Shown here: positions 1 through 9,100 of the stretch, one piece after another | How positions within the stretch are numbered: position 1 is the first letter of the stretch | Layout: every line of letters begins with the position of its first letter | Assembly: GCA_027623295.1 (NCBI GenBank) | Contig: JAQBXR010000010.1 | Span: forward strand, 1 to 64,000 | Reading direction: 5' to 3' | DNA: 64,000 bases | From: Planctomycetota bacterium | GTDB lineage: Bacteria; Planctomycetota; UBA1135 | Notes under the pieces: model-generated | Seen by the model: only the letters and a program-made list of their open reading frames with translations | What the model was told of the DNA's origin: nothing | Database searches by the model: none | Made by a program: the position numbers and the translations under genes

Positions 1-718
1 CACGCTGACCTCCTCCGCTTCGGCGATTATCAATCAAGTGATTGAGGTGGACATCGACAAGCGCATGCCACGCACCTGCAATCGACCACTGCCCACGGGT
101 CGCGTGAAAAGGAAGGACGCCCGCTTGATTGCGTGGCTGGCTTCCATTGCGGGTGTAGCCTGGCTGTGGATTTTCCTCAATCCACTTACCGCATGGCTGT
201 CCCTGGTCATGATCGTGCTTTATGCATTCATCTACACGCCGCTAAAACGCGTGACGCCGATGAACACTTTGGTGGGCGCAGTCCCTGGTGCTTTGCCACT
301 CCTCGTTGGTTATGCCGGCGCTGGCAATGGCCTCGACATTATGGCTGGGGTTTTGTTCCTCATTCTGTTCCTGTGGCAACTGCCCCACTTCTTCGCGATT
401 GCTTGGCTGTATCGCGATGATTATGTGCAGGGCGGGCTACGCATGTTGCCCGGCGTGGACCCAACTGGTGCGGCATCGGGTCGTCAATCGGTGCACTACG
501 CAGTAGCGCTGATTCCAGTCAGCATGTTGCCGACGATTTTCGGAGCCGCCGGACGGGTTTACTTTTACGGCGCCTTTTCCATGTCACTCGCATTTTTAGT
601 GGCCGTAATTTTCTTTGGCATGAAACGTAAAGAGCGTCGTGCAAAAACAGTTTTCTGGGCTTCGATCATTTACCTACCGGCATTATTCTTGCTGATGGTG
701 CTCGACAGTCATTACTAA
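1..718 (+). CDS. ctaB: Protoheme IX farnesyltransferase (heme O synthase), 5' end outside window
   Basis: Integral-membrane UbiA-superfamily enzyme that farnesylates heme B to heme O, the precursor of heme A needed by the caa3 oxidase at 37-41 kb. The frame is open from base 2, so the true start lies before the window; about 238 residues are visible. Two family motifs are seen: DIDKRMPRTCNRPLP near the left edge (first Asp-rich/NRPLP motif) and YRDDYVQGGLRMLP in the middle (second Asp-rich motif). Between and after them are roughly seven hydrophobic helices. It ends with TAA and is followed 21 bp later by an ABC transporter pair on the same strand, so these may be co-transcribed. Confidence 0.93.
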   Translation, partial: TLTSSASAIINQVIEVDIDKRMPRTCNRPLPTGRVKRKDARLIAWLASIAGVAWLWIFLNPLTAWLSLVMIVLYAFIYTPLKRVTPMNTLVGAVPGALPLLVGYAGAGNGLDIMAGVLFLILFLWQLPHFFAIAWLYRDDYVQGGLRMLPGVDPTGAASGRQSVHYAVALIPVSMLPTIFGAAGRVYFYGAFSMSLAFLVAVIFFGMKRKERRAKTVFWASIIYLPALFLLMVLDSHY

Positions 719-739
719 ATCCCTTAGCACCAATCACTC

Positions 740-1717
740 ATGGACTCGATCCTTCTCATTCAAGACGCCCACAAAAGCTACGGCGAAATCCAAGCCCTCA
801 ACGGGGTTGGATTTTCTGTCGCGGCCAAAGAGGTCGTGGCTCTGCTTGGCCCAAACGGAGCCGGCAAAAGCACGCTCATCCGCTCCATCACCACGCTGGA
901 GCAACTCGATGCCGGACAAATCACAGTGGCTGGTGTGGATGTGCGCCAAGATCCGCGCGCGGCTCGTGGATTCCTCGGCTATGCCGGACAAGAGTCTGCC
1001 CTGGATAAGGTGCTCACCGGTTTGGAATTTATGCGCTTCCAAGGCGGCTTGGTGCATTTGCCCAAAGCCGAGATCCTCAACCGCGGACGCGAACTTCTAG
1101 AGCGCTTTGGCTTGACCGAGGCTTGCGACCGCGCGATTGAAGGTTATTCCGGTGGCATGAAGCGCCGCCTAGATTTGGCCGCCGCCATGATGCATCGACC
1201 AAAGCTCCTCATTCTCGATGAACCCTCATCCGGTTTAGATTATGAAGCGCGTCGCGAGTTGTGGCAGATGTTATTGGAGTTGCGTCAAGAGGGCACCGCC
1301 CTACTCCTCGCCACGCACGATTTCGAAGAGGCCGATGTCCTCGCCGACCGTGCCGTCATGATGAGTCATGGCAAAGTGGCCGGAGTCGATACTCCCAATG
1401 CCTTGCGTAGTGGATTAGGCAGTTGGATTCTTAGCGGCATGTTGCATGAGCATCGCGTCGATGGCGACCGCGATGCTTTGCGCGATTTGTTTGCAGATGT
1501 GCCTGGCGTCGAAATGCCGCCCGCACCACAGTCTTCTGAGTTTGCAAAGGCCATCACCCCTGGCCGCGAAGACATGGATGGACGGCCGTGGAGCGAATGG
1601 CTGCGTCAACACGCCGAAAGCAAGCGCGTCGAGTTAGTGAGTGTGGGCATGCGTCGCCCAACCCTGCAAGATGCTTATCTCGCAGCAACCCAAAACACCG
1701 TGGAGGTCGTGGTATGA
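740..1717 (+). CDS. ABC transporter ATP-binding protein (ABC-2 exporter type)
   Basis: Cytoplasmic ATPase of a two-component exporter; it would drive the permease encoded next. The 325-residue protein shows Walker A GPNGAGKST near residue 37, a Q-loop (YAGQES), the signature YSGGMKRR, Walker B LLILDEPSSGLD and the switch histidine in LLATHDFEEAD. About 100 residues follow the ATPase core, as in DrrA/NatA-like proteins that carry a C-terminal extension. The stop overlaps the permease start (ATGA at 1714-1717), which implies translational coupling. The exported substrate cannot be told from sequence; its position after ctaB could mean a role in respiratory-chain assembly, but that is only inference. 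Confidence 0.9.
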   Translation: MDSILLIQDAHKSYGEIQALNGVGFSVAAKEVVALLGPNGAGKSTLIRSITTLEQLDAGQITVAGVDVRQDPRAARGFLGYAGQESALDKVLTGLEFMRFQGGLVHLPKAEILNRGRELLERFGLTEACDRAIEGYSGGMKRRLDLAAAMMHRPKLLILDEPSSGLDYEARRELWQMLLELRQEGTALLLATHDFEEADVLADRAVMMSHGKVAGVDTPNALRSGLGSWILSGMLHEHRVDGDRDALRDLFADVPGVEMPPAPQSSEFAKAITPGREDMDGRPWSEWLRQHAESKRVELVSVGMRRPTLQDAYLAATQNTVEVVV

Positions 1718-2526
1718 GTTCTCCCTTCTGGCAAGAAACGCGCGTACAAACTTGGCGCTGGTTTATTCATAGCAAGCGGCGGCCGATTGTGGTCATCAGC
1801 GGGCTCATGCAACCCATCATCTGGATGACGCTGTTTGTCTTGGTCTTAAAGGACTCCATGAGCGAAGTGCTTGGCGGCGTGGACTATCTAGACTTCGTCA
1901 CCCCCGGCGCTTTGTTGTTTACTGCGTTCAATGCATCGCTCAACGCTGGTGTACCCATTCTCTTCGACCGCGAACTCGGCTTTCTCGACCGCATTCGCGC
2001 CGCCCCACTGCATGATCGTTTCAGCATTGTGTTGGCCAGCGCGATTCACATTTCGGTGATGACCTTCCTGCAGTGCTTAGTCATTGTTGCAGCAACCTCA
2101 GCTCTCGGCGTAGGTTTCGCCGGTGGCCTGATGGGAGCACTGGTTGGCCTAATCGCACTGTTACTCGTCATCCTCGGCTTTACTTCCCTAAGCCTTGGTC
2201 TCGCGTTTCAGTTTAAGCGGCACTTCGAAATGTTGGCAGTCATCATGATTGTCACCTTGCCGATGATTTTCTTGTCAAGCGCCTTCGCCCCACTTGAACG
2301 CCTGCCAGATTTCCTTCGCAACCTGGTGCTGTTCAATCCCGTCACAATGGCGATTGAACCACTGCGCATGGTCTACACCCAAAGCGATTGGACGATGGCA
2401 ACTCCACTGGCCAAAGAAACCGTCTTCGGCGCCGTGACTGCTTGGCACTTTTTTGCTGGGCTGATTGGGTTTAATGTCGTAGCTGGCCTGTGGAGCCGCA
2501 AGGTGTTGGCTAAGAAGTTGGCTTAA
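1714..2526 (+). CDS. ABC-2 type transporter permease
   Basis: Membrane partner of the preceding ATPase. I place the start at the ATG at 1714, which overlaps the ATPase stop (ATGA), giving 270 residues; the frame stays open upstream of it but runs through the end of the ATPase gene. About six hydrophobic helices are visible. The segment ILFDRELGFLDRIRAAPL matches the conserved cytoplasmic loop of DrrB/NodJ-type ABC-2 permeases (E+GTLE/RELG motif), and FLSSAFAPLERLPDFLRN matches the conserved region before the last helices. Substrate unknown. Confidence 0.88.
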   Translation: MSSPFWQETRVQTWRWFIHSKRRPIVVISGLMQPIIWMTLFVLVLKDSMSEVLGGVDYLDFVTPGALLFTAFNASLNAGVPILFDRELGFLDRIRAAPLHDRFSIVLASAIHISVMTFLQCLVIVAATSALGVGFAGGLMGALVGLIALLLVILGFTSLSLGLAFQFKRHFEMLAVIMIVTLPMIFLSSAFAPLERLPDFLRNLVLFNPVTMAIEPLRMVYTQSDWTMATPLAKETVFGAVTAWHFFAGLIGFNVVAGLWSRKVLAKKLA

Positions 2527-2599
2527 TCCTCTAAGCTGAGAGCTGGCTTTTCTTAGCTATTCTTTCATGTGCGACGGATTCATCGGTTAATCTAAAGCT

Positions 2600-2914
2600 A
2601 TGAAATCTGTCGCACACAACCGAGGAATCATTGCCCCAGCACTCTTGTTAATCGCGCTCTCCGCCACGGCCGGCTTTGCGCAAGGATCGCGCAAGGATGA
2701 GGCGGGAGGGCAGGAGCCGACTGTAAACATTTTGCCCGACCCTGCGGCGCAACGTCGGGAGATGATTACTTCGCTGAAAGCCATGGAACGGCATTTGGCT
2801 ACCATGGAAAAAACCATGGCCGGATTAGAGCGTATTGCTGGTGCCCAGTTGCGTTTGCAGTTTGATCAGCAGAAAGAGAAGACCGAAGTCAAGGCTAAGG
2901 AAAATTCCAAGTAA
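2600..2914 (+). CDS. Small secreted coiled-coil protein, function unknown
   Basis: A 104-residue protein that I do not recognise. The first 27 residues form a clear Sec signal peptide (basic start, hydrophobic IIAPALLLIALSATAG, cleavage near GFAQ). The mature part begins with a charged, low-complexity stretch and continues as a helix with heptad-like hydrophobics (SLKAMERHLATMEKTMAGLERI), ending in a Lys/Glu-rich tail. It probably acts in the periplasm as a small helical protein. It lies alone between the ABC pair (73 bp upstream) and the convergent queA operon. Confidence 0.6.
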   Translation: MKSVAHNRGIIAPALLLIALSATAGFAQGSRKDEAGGQEPTVNILPDPAAQRREMITSLKAMERHLATMEKTMAGLERIAGAQLRLQFDQQKEKTEVKAKENSK

Positions 2915-3076
2915 GCCCCGCCGCCATTGCGAGGTTGTGCATTTGCAAATTAAAACCGAAGACGGTGCGCAAATGCTCAAGACTATTGCGGTAGCTGCTA
3001 CACCTGTTCCGACCCGGAAGGGCATTTATGGAACTTTGGAAGCTACGACCCGTGGGCTTAAGCAACGCTGCTTGGG

Positions 3077-4126
3077 TTAAACCCAGAGCGATGCATCGCC
3101 GTAGCTGAAAAAGCGATACTCCTGTGCAATCGCTTCGGCATAAACTTGCTTCACAAAGGCAAGTCCATCTTGGTGTCCAAGATGTTGCGCCATGGCGCCA
3201 ACTAGGGCGAGTAGCGTGGATTGCGGAGTATGAAAGTTGGTGAGTAATCCGCCAACGACTTGAAAGGGAAACCCCGGAAGGATCATGAGGTCGGTACTTC
3301 CCTCGTGCCCAAGAGCCCAAGCTTCCAATGCGCGACATACGGTAGTGCCGGCAGCAATCACGCGGCCACCACGTTCTTGCGTGGCCTTGATCTTAGCGCC
3401 AAGGGCCTCGCTAACCTCAAACACCTCGGCGTGCATCGGATGATCCTCGACCCGGTCGGTCTCCACCGGCAAGAAAGTCCCCTGCCCTACATGTAAAGTG
3501 AGGTGTGCAATTTCTACACCCTTTTGCTCGAGCTCCTGCAAGACCGTTGTATCAAAGTGCAAACTGGCCGTCGGCGCCGCAACCGATCCATCCGATGCCG
3601 CCCAAACCGTTTGATACCGTTCGCGGTCTTCCTCCGAATCCATGGCCTGCTCGACAAGGCTGCGTAAGCGTCGGATGTAAGGCGGTAAGGGCGTTGCACC
3701 AATCTGGCCCAACAAGTCCGGCCAAGTTTCGACGCTAAGATTTTCCACCAGCCAAGAGCCGCGTTCGCGTTTTTCAGCTAAACGCAAAACCGGAGTGCCC
3801 TCAAACACCAATTCTACACCTGGCCGCAAACGCCCGGCGGACAACATGCAGAGTGCGAATCCTGGCGCATGCTCTTGGAGGAACAGGCCTTCCACCAAGC
3901 CGCCCGTGGTCTTTTGCAAATGCAAGCGCGCGGGCAAGACTCGGGTGTCGTTTAGCACCAACAAATCGCCACTTCGGAGAAAGCTGCCCAAGCGGGAAAA
4001 CTTTTCATGCACAAACGTAGCGTTTCCCGGTTGCGCGACCAACATACGTGCATCGATGCGACGTTGCTCCGGATGCAATGCAATCAACGCCTCCGGCAAT
4101 TCAAAATCTAACTCCTCAAGCTTCAT
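3077..4126 (-). CDS. queA: S-adenosylmethionine:tRNA ribosyltransferase-isomerase
   Basis: Makes epoxyqueuosine in tRNA by transferring and isomerising the ribosyl part of SAM onto the preQ1 base at the wobble position. The protein starts with the family-typical MKLEELDFELPEALIA; this ATG at 4126 overlaps the stop of the upstream inositol-phosphate synthase gene (ATGA), so I prefer it to an in-frame ATG 18 bases earlier. Conserved stretches include DLLVLNDTRVLPARL, GATPLPPYIRR, ASLHFDTTVL, THLTLHVGQGTFLPV-like sequence and GLLTNFHTPQSTLL. Length (349 residues) is normal. It is the last gene of a six-gene minus-strand run. Confidence 0.95.
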   Translation of the reverse strand: MKLEELDFELPEALIALHPEQRRIDARMLVAQPGNATFVHEKFSRLGSFLRSGDLLVLNDTRVLPARLHLQKTTGGLVEGLFLQEHAPGFALCMLSAGRLRPGVELVFEGTPVLRLAEKRERGSWLVENLSVETWPDLLGQIGATPLPPYIRRLRSLVEQAMDSEEDRERYQTVWAASDGSVAAPTASLHFDTTVLQELEQKGVEIAHLTLHVGQGTFLPVETDRVEDHPMHAEVFEVSEALGAKIKATQERGGRVIAAGTTVCRALEAWALGHEGSTDLMILPGFPFQVVGGLLTNFHTPQSTLLALVGAMAQHLGHQDGLAFVKQVYAEAIAQEYRFFSYGDASLWV

Positions 4127-5322
4127 GCCCCACTGTGCATCCATTTGCGCAGCAGGTCCATCTGCCGATGGAAATCATGCTCTTCAAACTCCAATGGATT
4201 CTTGAAGAAGGCCGCTGCAGCATGCACCACGCCACCTTGGCCGCGCGCTTGCGCCAACAAAGCGATCCGCGCCAAATCCAAAATCAAAGGTGCTGCCAAA
4301 GCGGAATCGCTGCCTTGCCAGGTGAATTGAAGTTGCATTTTTGCACCAAGGAAGCCCTCAAAGTGCACAAAGTCCATGGCCGTCTTCCAGTCATGCAAAC
4401 TCGGAACAAAATCAATCCGCACACCGGAGTGAAGACCTGGGCTCTCATGCAAGATTCCGCCCAACACTTTGTCTTTATTAGCCAACTTACTAGCTGCACG
4501 CTTTGGATCCACCAAAGCCGCGCCATCTTTGTTGCCGAGCATGTTGTACCCTTCCCAAGCCATCACGTTGAAGCGACGGTCGCGGAACATTGGGGCTAAG
4601 GCGGTTTTCATGAGAGTCTCACCGGTCTTGCCGTCGTTACCCAACACCGGCACACCTTGCTTGCGTGCATAAGCGGCCACCACAGGAATCCCTGCACCAG
4701 GAGCCGGAGTGAAATTCACAAAAGGAACTCCTTCAGCAATGGCTGCAATGGCATAAAGAATGGACCGCGAAATATCGAGCGGAGCGTTCTTCAGAAGCTT
4801 GAGCACATCGGCTTCGGGATTATTCCACTGCTCCGGAAGATCACGTTCGCGTTCGGCAGAAGCCAAGTAAACGACTACGGCCTTGCGGGTGCGATCCATT
4901 TGCATCCAACCTCGAATGTCGCCGCGGATGGCATCGACCATTTCGCCGGCGGTCAATTGCAGGCGATCGGCAGAAGCGCGGTTGACCAAACGCTCGTCCT
5001 CTGGTTCCGGCACGCCCGGAGCGATGGACATTTCTAAGCGGTCACGCAATCCTGCGCTCAATTCAACCAAGTCCTCCGGCAGAACTCCGGTGCGTACCAG
5101 GTCCTCGGCAGAATGATGGGCATCGCCGGCGACATCCCAGCCAGTGACCCAAAAACGCTCCACATCGGCGAGCGGGACACTTGCGAATTCTTTGCCGCCG
5201 GTGACCATGCCCACTGCAGGCATACCGGAACGAATGGCTTCAATACCGTGTAGCACGGTAGTGCCAACGGCACCGCGCACACCAACTAGGAACAGGCCAG
5301 TTTTCTCAGGGTCCGGATTCAT
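4123..5322 (-). CDS. ino1: Inositol-3-phosphate synthase (myo-inositol-1-phosphate synthase)
   Basis: NAD-dependent isomerase/aldolase converting glucose 6-phosphate to inositol 3-phosphate, the first step to inositol phospholipids or inositol-based solutes. The 399-residue protein has an N-terminal Rossmann motif (LFLVGVRGAVGTTV) and family landmarks GNDGKTGETLMKTALAP, WEGYNMLGNKDGAALVDP (NAD/active-site lysine region), VRIDFVPSLHDWKTAMDFVHFE and LQFTWQGSDSALAAPLILDL. Start ATG 5322 overlaps the upstream stop, and its stop overlaps queA (both ATGA). The gene is patchily distributed in bacteria, and no other inositol gene lies nearby, so the end product here is unknown. Confidence 0.92.
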   Translation of the reverse strand: MNPDPEKTGLFLVGVRGAVGTTVLHGIEAIRSGMPAVGMVTGGKEFASVPLADVERFWVTGWDVAGDAHHSAEDLVRTGVLPEDLVELSAGLRDRLEMSIAPGVPEPEDERLVNRASADRLQLTAGEMVDAIRGDIRGWMQMDRTRKAVVVYLASAERERDLPEQWNNPEADVLKLLKNAPLDISRSILYAIAAIAEGVPFVNFTPAPGAGIPVVAAYARKQGVPVLGNDGKTGETLMKTALAPMFRDRRFNVMAWEGYNMLGNKDGAALVDPKRAASKLANKDKVLGGILHESPGLHSGVRIDFVPSLHDWKTAMDFVHFEGFLGAKMQLQFTWQGSDSALAAPLILDLARIALLAQARGQGGVVHAAAAFFKNPLEFEEHDFHRQMDLLRKWMHSGA

Positions 5323-6011
5323 GGATGCTTCGCTCGATTCTGCAAGTAGCGTTCATAGACCCGTTGCTCAACGCCGAGGTCTAAACTTAAGCGCAAGGCG
5401 GAAGCGCCTTCCGCAAGCTTGGCGCGCTGCCATTGTCCCTGCTCGGAGCCATCCTCGCCATCTTCGCTTTGAGAAGAAAGTTCGGCTAGATCCCTTGACT
5501 CGTTTTGCTCAGCAAGTGCCGCCAACGCGCTTTGCTCGGTGGGCCTCCCATCTAAAGCTAGACCTACCAAATCACCTTGGCCTAATGGAACCGCACGCGC
5601 GGCCGCTTCCGGCTCCAACAGCACCCAGCCAGCACCGGCTGAGGCCAGGGCCAAAAGCACACCCCATGCCGGCCAATCCGGAAGACGACGCAAGGCCAGC
5701 GGTCGATGCCCGGCCTCCTGCTCTAACTTCTCCGCCACCCCTTGCTCCAGCTCTTGGCTCAATACGGTGCGCAACAATCCATCGACATCTTGCTCGGGGT
5801 CAATGGCTTGACTGGCACTGCCCCAAGGTTTGGAAACCACCAGAACTAAACAGCCCAGCAGAACCGCGCCGCAAATGGCCAAGGGAAGCGGAGTGCGCCC
5901 CTCAGCAACAGCGACTAATCCAAAGCCAACGCCGCCAGCGATTGCGGCCAGCAAACATTGCCCACTGCGCAGCAACCACACGCGCCGACGCACCCGTTGC
6001 TGCAAACGCAC
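5319..6011 (-). CDS. Membrane protein of unknown function
   Basis: Not recognised. I choose the GTG at 6011: it has an AGGAG 10 nt upstream and begins 3 bp after the stop of the previous gene, whereas a TTG 42 bases earlier would overlap that gene. The result is about 230 residues. After a strongly basic start (VRLQQRVRRR) come two hydrophobic helices (LLAAIAGGVGFGLVAVA and LAICGAVLLGCLVLVV), a Glu/Gln-rich stretch, a third helix (WGVLLALASAGAGWVLL), then an acidic Ser/Glu/Asp-rich tail. Basic residues at the start suggest the N terminus stays inside. Probably an inner-membrane protein with a soluble C-terminal part. Confidence 0.6.
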   Translation of the reverse strand: MRLQQRVRRRVWLLRSGQCLLAAIAGGVGFGLVAVAEGRTPLPLAICGAVLLGCLVLVVSKPWGSASQAIDPEQDVDGLLRTVLSQELEQGVAEKLEQEAGHRPLALRRLPDWPAWGVLLALASAGAGWVLLEPEAAARAVPLGQGDLVGLALDGRPTEQSALAALAEQNESRDLAELSSQSEDGEDGSEQGQWQRAKLAEGASALRLSLDLGVEQRVYERYLQNRAKHP

Positions 6012-6013
6012 GC

Positions 6014-6799
6014 TTATTGAACTCCTGGCTCCAGCAAATCGCGCGTGAACCAAATTTCAACCGGATGCCCGATTTCGGGTAGTAAAAAGACATTCGGATA
6101 CCAAATACTCTGGTTATCCGCGGCGGAATCGGCACCCGCAAGAAGGTGTCCTGCAGGAGAGAAGTTCACCAAACTCACCAAGTTGCCCTCGCCTTCTGCG
6201 GAGAAGAACTCTTTCGCATCTTTATGCGGGCGCACAAAACGAGAACCGAGGTAAACGAATTTTCCGCGTTGATAGGTACTCTCATTGCGCACGTTCAAGA
6301 CTAAGTCTTCGGCCCGGTAACGGTAGTGCTCCACCTTGCCATCGGCCTCGACGCTCCATGAAACGTACATGTAGAAGCCATCGCCCAATGCTGGGTAAAA
6401 GGTGTAGGGCGAAACTCCCGCCTGCACTTCTTCTAAAGTCGGAGTCGGTTCGGTCGGAATAATGTGACCGTTTTCACCCTTCTCCACTCCCATCATTAGC
6501 ATGGCAGCATTCAAAACCGTAGGCGAAGTATCGCTCATGCAGAGCAAGGCCTCGTGATCTTTTCCTTGCGGCTGCTTGACCAACAAATACTCCAGCGGTT
6601 CATAGTGCTGGCAAATCTGGCCATCGATGCGCAAGGTGCCGGCTTCGCGATCCATGCGGATGCCTTGCTCGGCAAGTTCTGCAACGAAATCGCCTTGATC
6701 CGATTCCGGTTTTGGGGTGGGCTCCTGAAATGCTGAAGCTGATGCCAAAGTGAGGGCACCTAGCCCTATTAGGCCTACTGAGAGGAGTCGCAAATCCAT
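6014..6799 (-). CDS. Secreted YdjY-domain-like protein
   Basis: A 261-residue protein with a Sec signal peptide (MDLRLLSVGLIGLGALTLASASAFQ). The core resembles the YdjY family: HEALLCMSDTSPTVLNAAMLMMGV, then a proline-rich loop, GDGFYMYVSWSVEADGKVEHYRYRAEDLVLN, and later FVYLGSRFV. YdjY-like domains are common in secreted planctomycete proteins but their function is unknown. It lies 33 bp after the HEAT-repeat gene and 2 bp before the membrane-protein gene, so the three are probably one transcript. The family call is by eye and moderate. Confidence 0.6.
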   Translation of the reverse strand: MDLRLLSVGLIGLGALTLASASAFQEPTPKPESDQGDFVAELAEQGIRMDREAGTLRIDGQICQHYEPLEYLLVKQPQGKDHEALLCMSDTSPTVLNAAMLMMGVEKGENGHIIPTEPTPTLEEVQAGVSPYTFYPALGDGFYMYVSWSVEADGKVEHYRYRAEDLVLNVRNESTYQRGKFVYLGSRFVRPHKDAKEFFSAEGEGNLVSLVNFSPAGHLLAGADSAADNQSIWYPNVFLLPEIGHPVEIWFTRDLLEPGVQ

Positions 6800-6832
6800 G
6801 CGCTTAGATTAACGAGGCGGAAGCCCTTCGGT

Positions 6833-9100
6833 TCAGGGAGTTTCGCCGCCTAAAGCAGCTTTGGCTTGCGTCCACAAATCCCCGCGGTCCGGCGATAAAC
6901 GTAAAACGCGCCCCCACGATTGTCGAGCCTCCTTTTCCATACCAGCGGCCTCCTGCAAGGCGGCAAGGGCGGCATGGGCTTGGCCACTCAAAGCACTGTG
7001 GTCAACCCGACGCTGCGCCAAAGCGAGGCCCAACTCTGGAAGCTCCGCTTGCGCTGCGATGTCCACCGCACGCGCCAGAATCCAGTCCTCCACGTAGCCA
7101 TGGGTAAAGGAATCTAAGCTAGTGACCTCTAGGTCTCCATCCTCGATCGCCTCTAAATGGGCCCAATCCTTCAGCCGGTCATCGAGCAAAATCCAGGACG
7201 TAGCTTGCGGCGAAAAAGCCTCCATGATCACGCGACGGTTGGCTTCGAGGCCTTCGGGGTCGGACAACAAAGTTTGGAATGCTTTGCTGCGTAAATCCTT
7301 GATTGGAAGACGATGCGCAATCAAACCTTGAATGCGCAGCTGATCGACTGCAGGAAGATCTCGAGCAAGTAAATGCGTAAACCATGCGGCTGAAGTTTTA
7401 GGGTGAGAATCTGCCAGGCTGGCACTCGCAATCAGCAGCAAGTCCGAAGGAATGTCCTTCAGTTGGAAGTCTTCGTTTAAGACCATGCTGTCTTGCGCAC
7501 CCGATTGGGCGCTCCGGCGTAGTCCATCGAGTATCGCGTTCAACTCCGGATAATCGCGGCCCAAGCGGTAAAGCGAATCCCAAGCCTCTCCCTCTATCGA
7601 GCTACTCTGGGTTTGCATAAGCAAAACCTGTAAGCGTTGTTCAAAAAGCGGGAGTAACTGCGGTTCCCCAAGCCGTGCCAGAGCCGACCAAGCTTCTAAA
7701 CGCAAACCATTTTGCTCATCCTGTTCCTCAAACCCTTGCGCTGCAGACGCCAAGGCAATCGCTTGTTCGCGCCAGGAAGGATTGGAGCTTTCCGCCAAGG
7801 CACGGATCCAAGATGCCGCAATTTCATAATCGCGTGGCAAGGGGTCCTGCAACCAACGCTCGACCAAAGCGGCGGCTTCTTCGCGTGGAACCAATAACTC
7901 GCGCGCCAAGCTACGTGCCGGATTCGAAAAAACCGTGGACTCTGCGATGTCCCGCAAGACTTCCAAGCCGGCGGTCGAGTTTTGGCCGGCAAAGGCACGC
8001 GCGATTTGCATTTGCATGACCACCCCGCCCTCATTGAGGCGTGTGAGCAAGTAAGCCTTTGCGTCTTCACTGGTTCCTGAGCGCGCCAACGCCAGTGGAA
8101 AGAGCACTTGATCCGGCATTTCTGGATGCTGAAAAAGCACCGGCAACATGGGATCAATCTCTTCGCTACGACTTAACTGAAGCACAACCTGGCGCGTAAC
8201 GTTCCCTGCATTCCATCCACCTTCCAATAACCAATCCATGGCCAAGTGATGCGCTTCCGGGATTGACAAACTAGCTAAAGGGACCATCCAAGGGCTGCGT
8301 AAATGAATCGATAGATTCCCAGCCCGCCCTTTGTACTCCTCTAAGAATTCCTCGGGGCCGGAAAAAACCAGCAACATCGCGCGCGCAAGGTTGCGTACAT
8401 CGGCTTTGCCACCATCGAGCTCCACGCGTAAAAGGTCTGCAATCTCGGGATCCAATCCGCGGGTGGACAAAGCCTTCCAAGCGGCCGCGCGGAAACTTGG
8501 AGCTCGGTCACGCGCATGCATGTAAATCCGAACTCGCGCCTCTTGTTGCGTTTCATGCAAAGCCCAAAGTTGCAAAGCATATTCCGATGCATAACCGGAA
8601 GCCTCAGTGGCTAACTGTTCGAGCACGGGCAAATCAGAAGCTTCCACCGATTCCCGCCATCCTGCATAAACTCGACGTAAATAGGGCGGCTCAGCATCGG
8701 GCCGAATGGTGTCTTTCAGTGCGGAATAAGCCTCATGCCCATCTAAGAGAAAGAGAAACTCGGCCACCCGTCCGCGCTCCGTTGCTGGCCGTGCTTCATC
8801 CTTTGCAAAGGCAATCAAGAATAGGCGGGCTTCTGGATAAGGCACTTGCAGCAACAACTCCAACAGTGCACTGCGCCGCGGGATCTCTGCGTTCGAAAGC
8901 ATGGCGACCAAGGCTTCTGCTTCCGGCGCAAAACATCGGCCGCGCAACTGTGCATACACAATATCTTGCTGATCCTCGACGATAGCATCGGCCGCCCAAG
9001 CTTCTAGTTGCTGCAATGCGGAAGGCTCCTGTGTGCGCCCAGGGTTGGTCGCGAGCGAAGTGATCAGAAGGAGGGGAATCAACATGAGGTTGCGCGCCAT
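6833..9100 (-). CDS. Secreted HEAT-repeat-like protein
   Basis: A 755-residue protein with a Sec signal peptide (MARNLMLIPLLLITSLATNPGRTQ). Almost the whole mature chain is helical and alanine/leucine-rich, with repeating units such as ILRDIAESTVF-, WSALARLGEPQLLPLFEQRL- and ARAMLLVFSGP-like helix pairs of 30-40 residues, typical of HEAT/armadillo solenoids. The end (LALAQRRVDHSALSGQAHAALAALQ through SWGRVLRLSPDRGDLW) looks TPR-like. No catalytic motif is visible; such solenoids usually bind other proteins. Its start overlaps the end of nnrD by 22 bp. Function unknown. Confidence 0.7.
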   Translation of the reverse strand: MARNLMLIPLLLITSLATNPGRTQEPSALQQLEAWAADAIVEDQQDIVYAQLRGRCFAPEAEALVAMLSNAEIPRRSALLELLLQVPYPEARLFLIAFAKDEARPATERGRVAEFLFLLDGHEAYSALKDTIRPDAEPPYLRRVYAGWRESVEASDLPVLEQLATEASGYASEYALQLWALHETQQEARVRIYMHARDRAPSFRAAAWKALSTRGLDPEIADLLRVELDGGKADVRNLARAMLLVFSGPEEFLEEYKGRAGNLSIHLRSPWMVPLASLSIPEAHHLAMDWLLEGGWNAGNVTRQVVLQLSRSEEIDPMLPVLFQHPEMPDQVLFPLALARSGTSEDAKAYLLTRLNEGGVVMQMQIARAFAGQNSTAGLEVLRDIAESTVFSNPARSLARELLVPREEAAALVERWLQDPLPRDYEIAASWIRALAESSNPSWREQAIALASAAQGFEEQDEQNGLRLEAWSALARLGEPQLLPLFEQRLQVLLMQTQSSSIEGEAWDSLYRLGRDYPELNAILDGLRRSAQSGAQDSMVLNEDFQLKDIPSDLLLIASASLADSHPKTSAAWFTHLLARDLPAVDQLRIQGLIAHRLPIKDLRSKAFQTLLSDPEGLEANRRVIMEAFSPQATSWILLDDRLKDWAHLEAIEDGDLEVTSLDSFTHGYVEDWILARAVDIAAQAELPELGLALAQRRVDHSALSGQAHAALAALQEAAGMEKEARQSWGRVLRLSPDRGDLWTQAKAALGGETP

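Noticed and set aside
5144-6082. Plus-strand open frame of 312 codons
   Set aside because: Low-complexity Pro/Arg/Ala sequence opposite ino1 and the membrane-protein gene.
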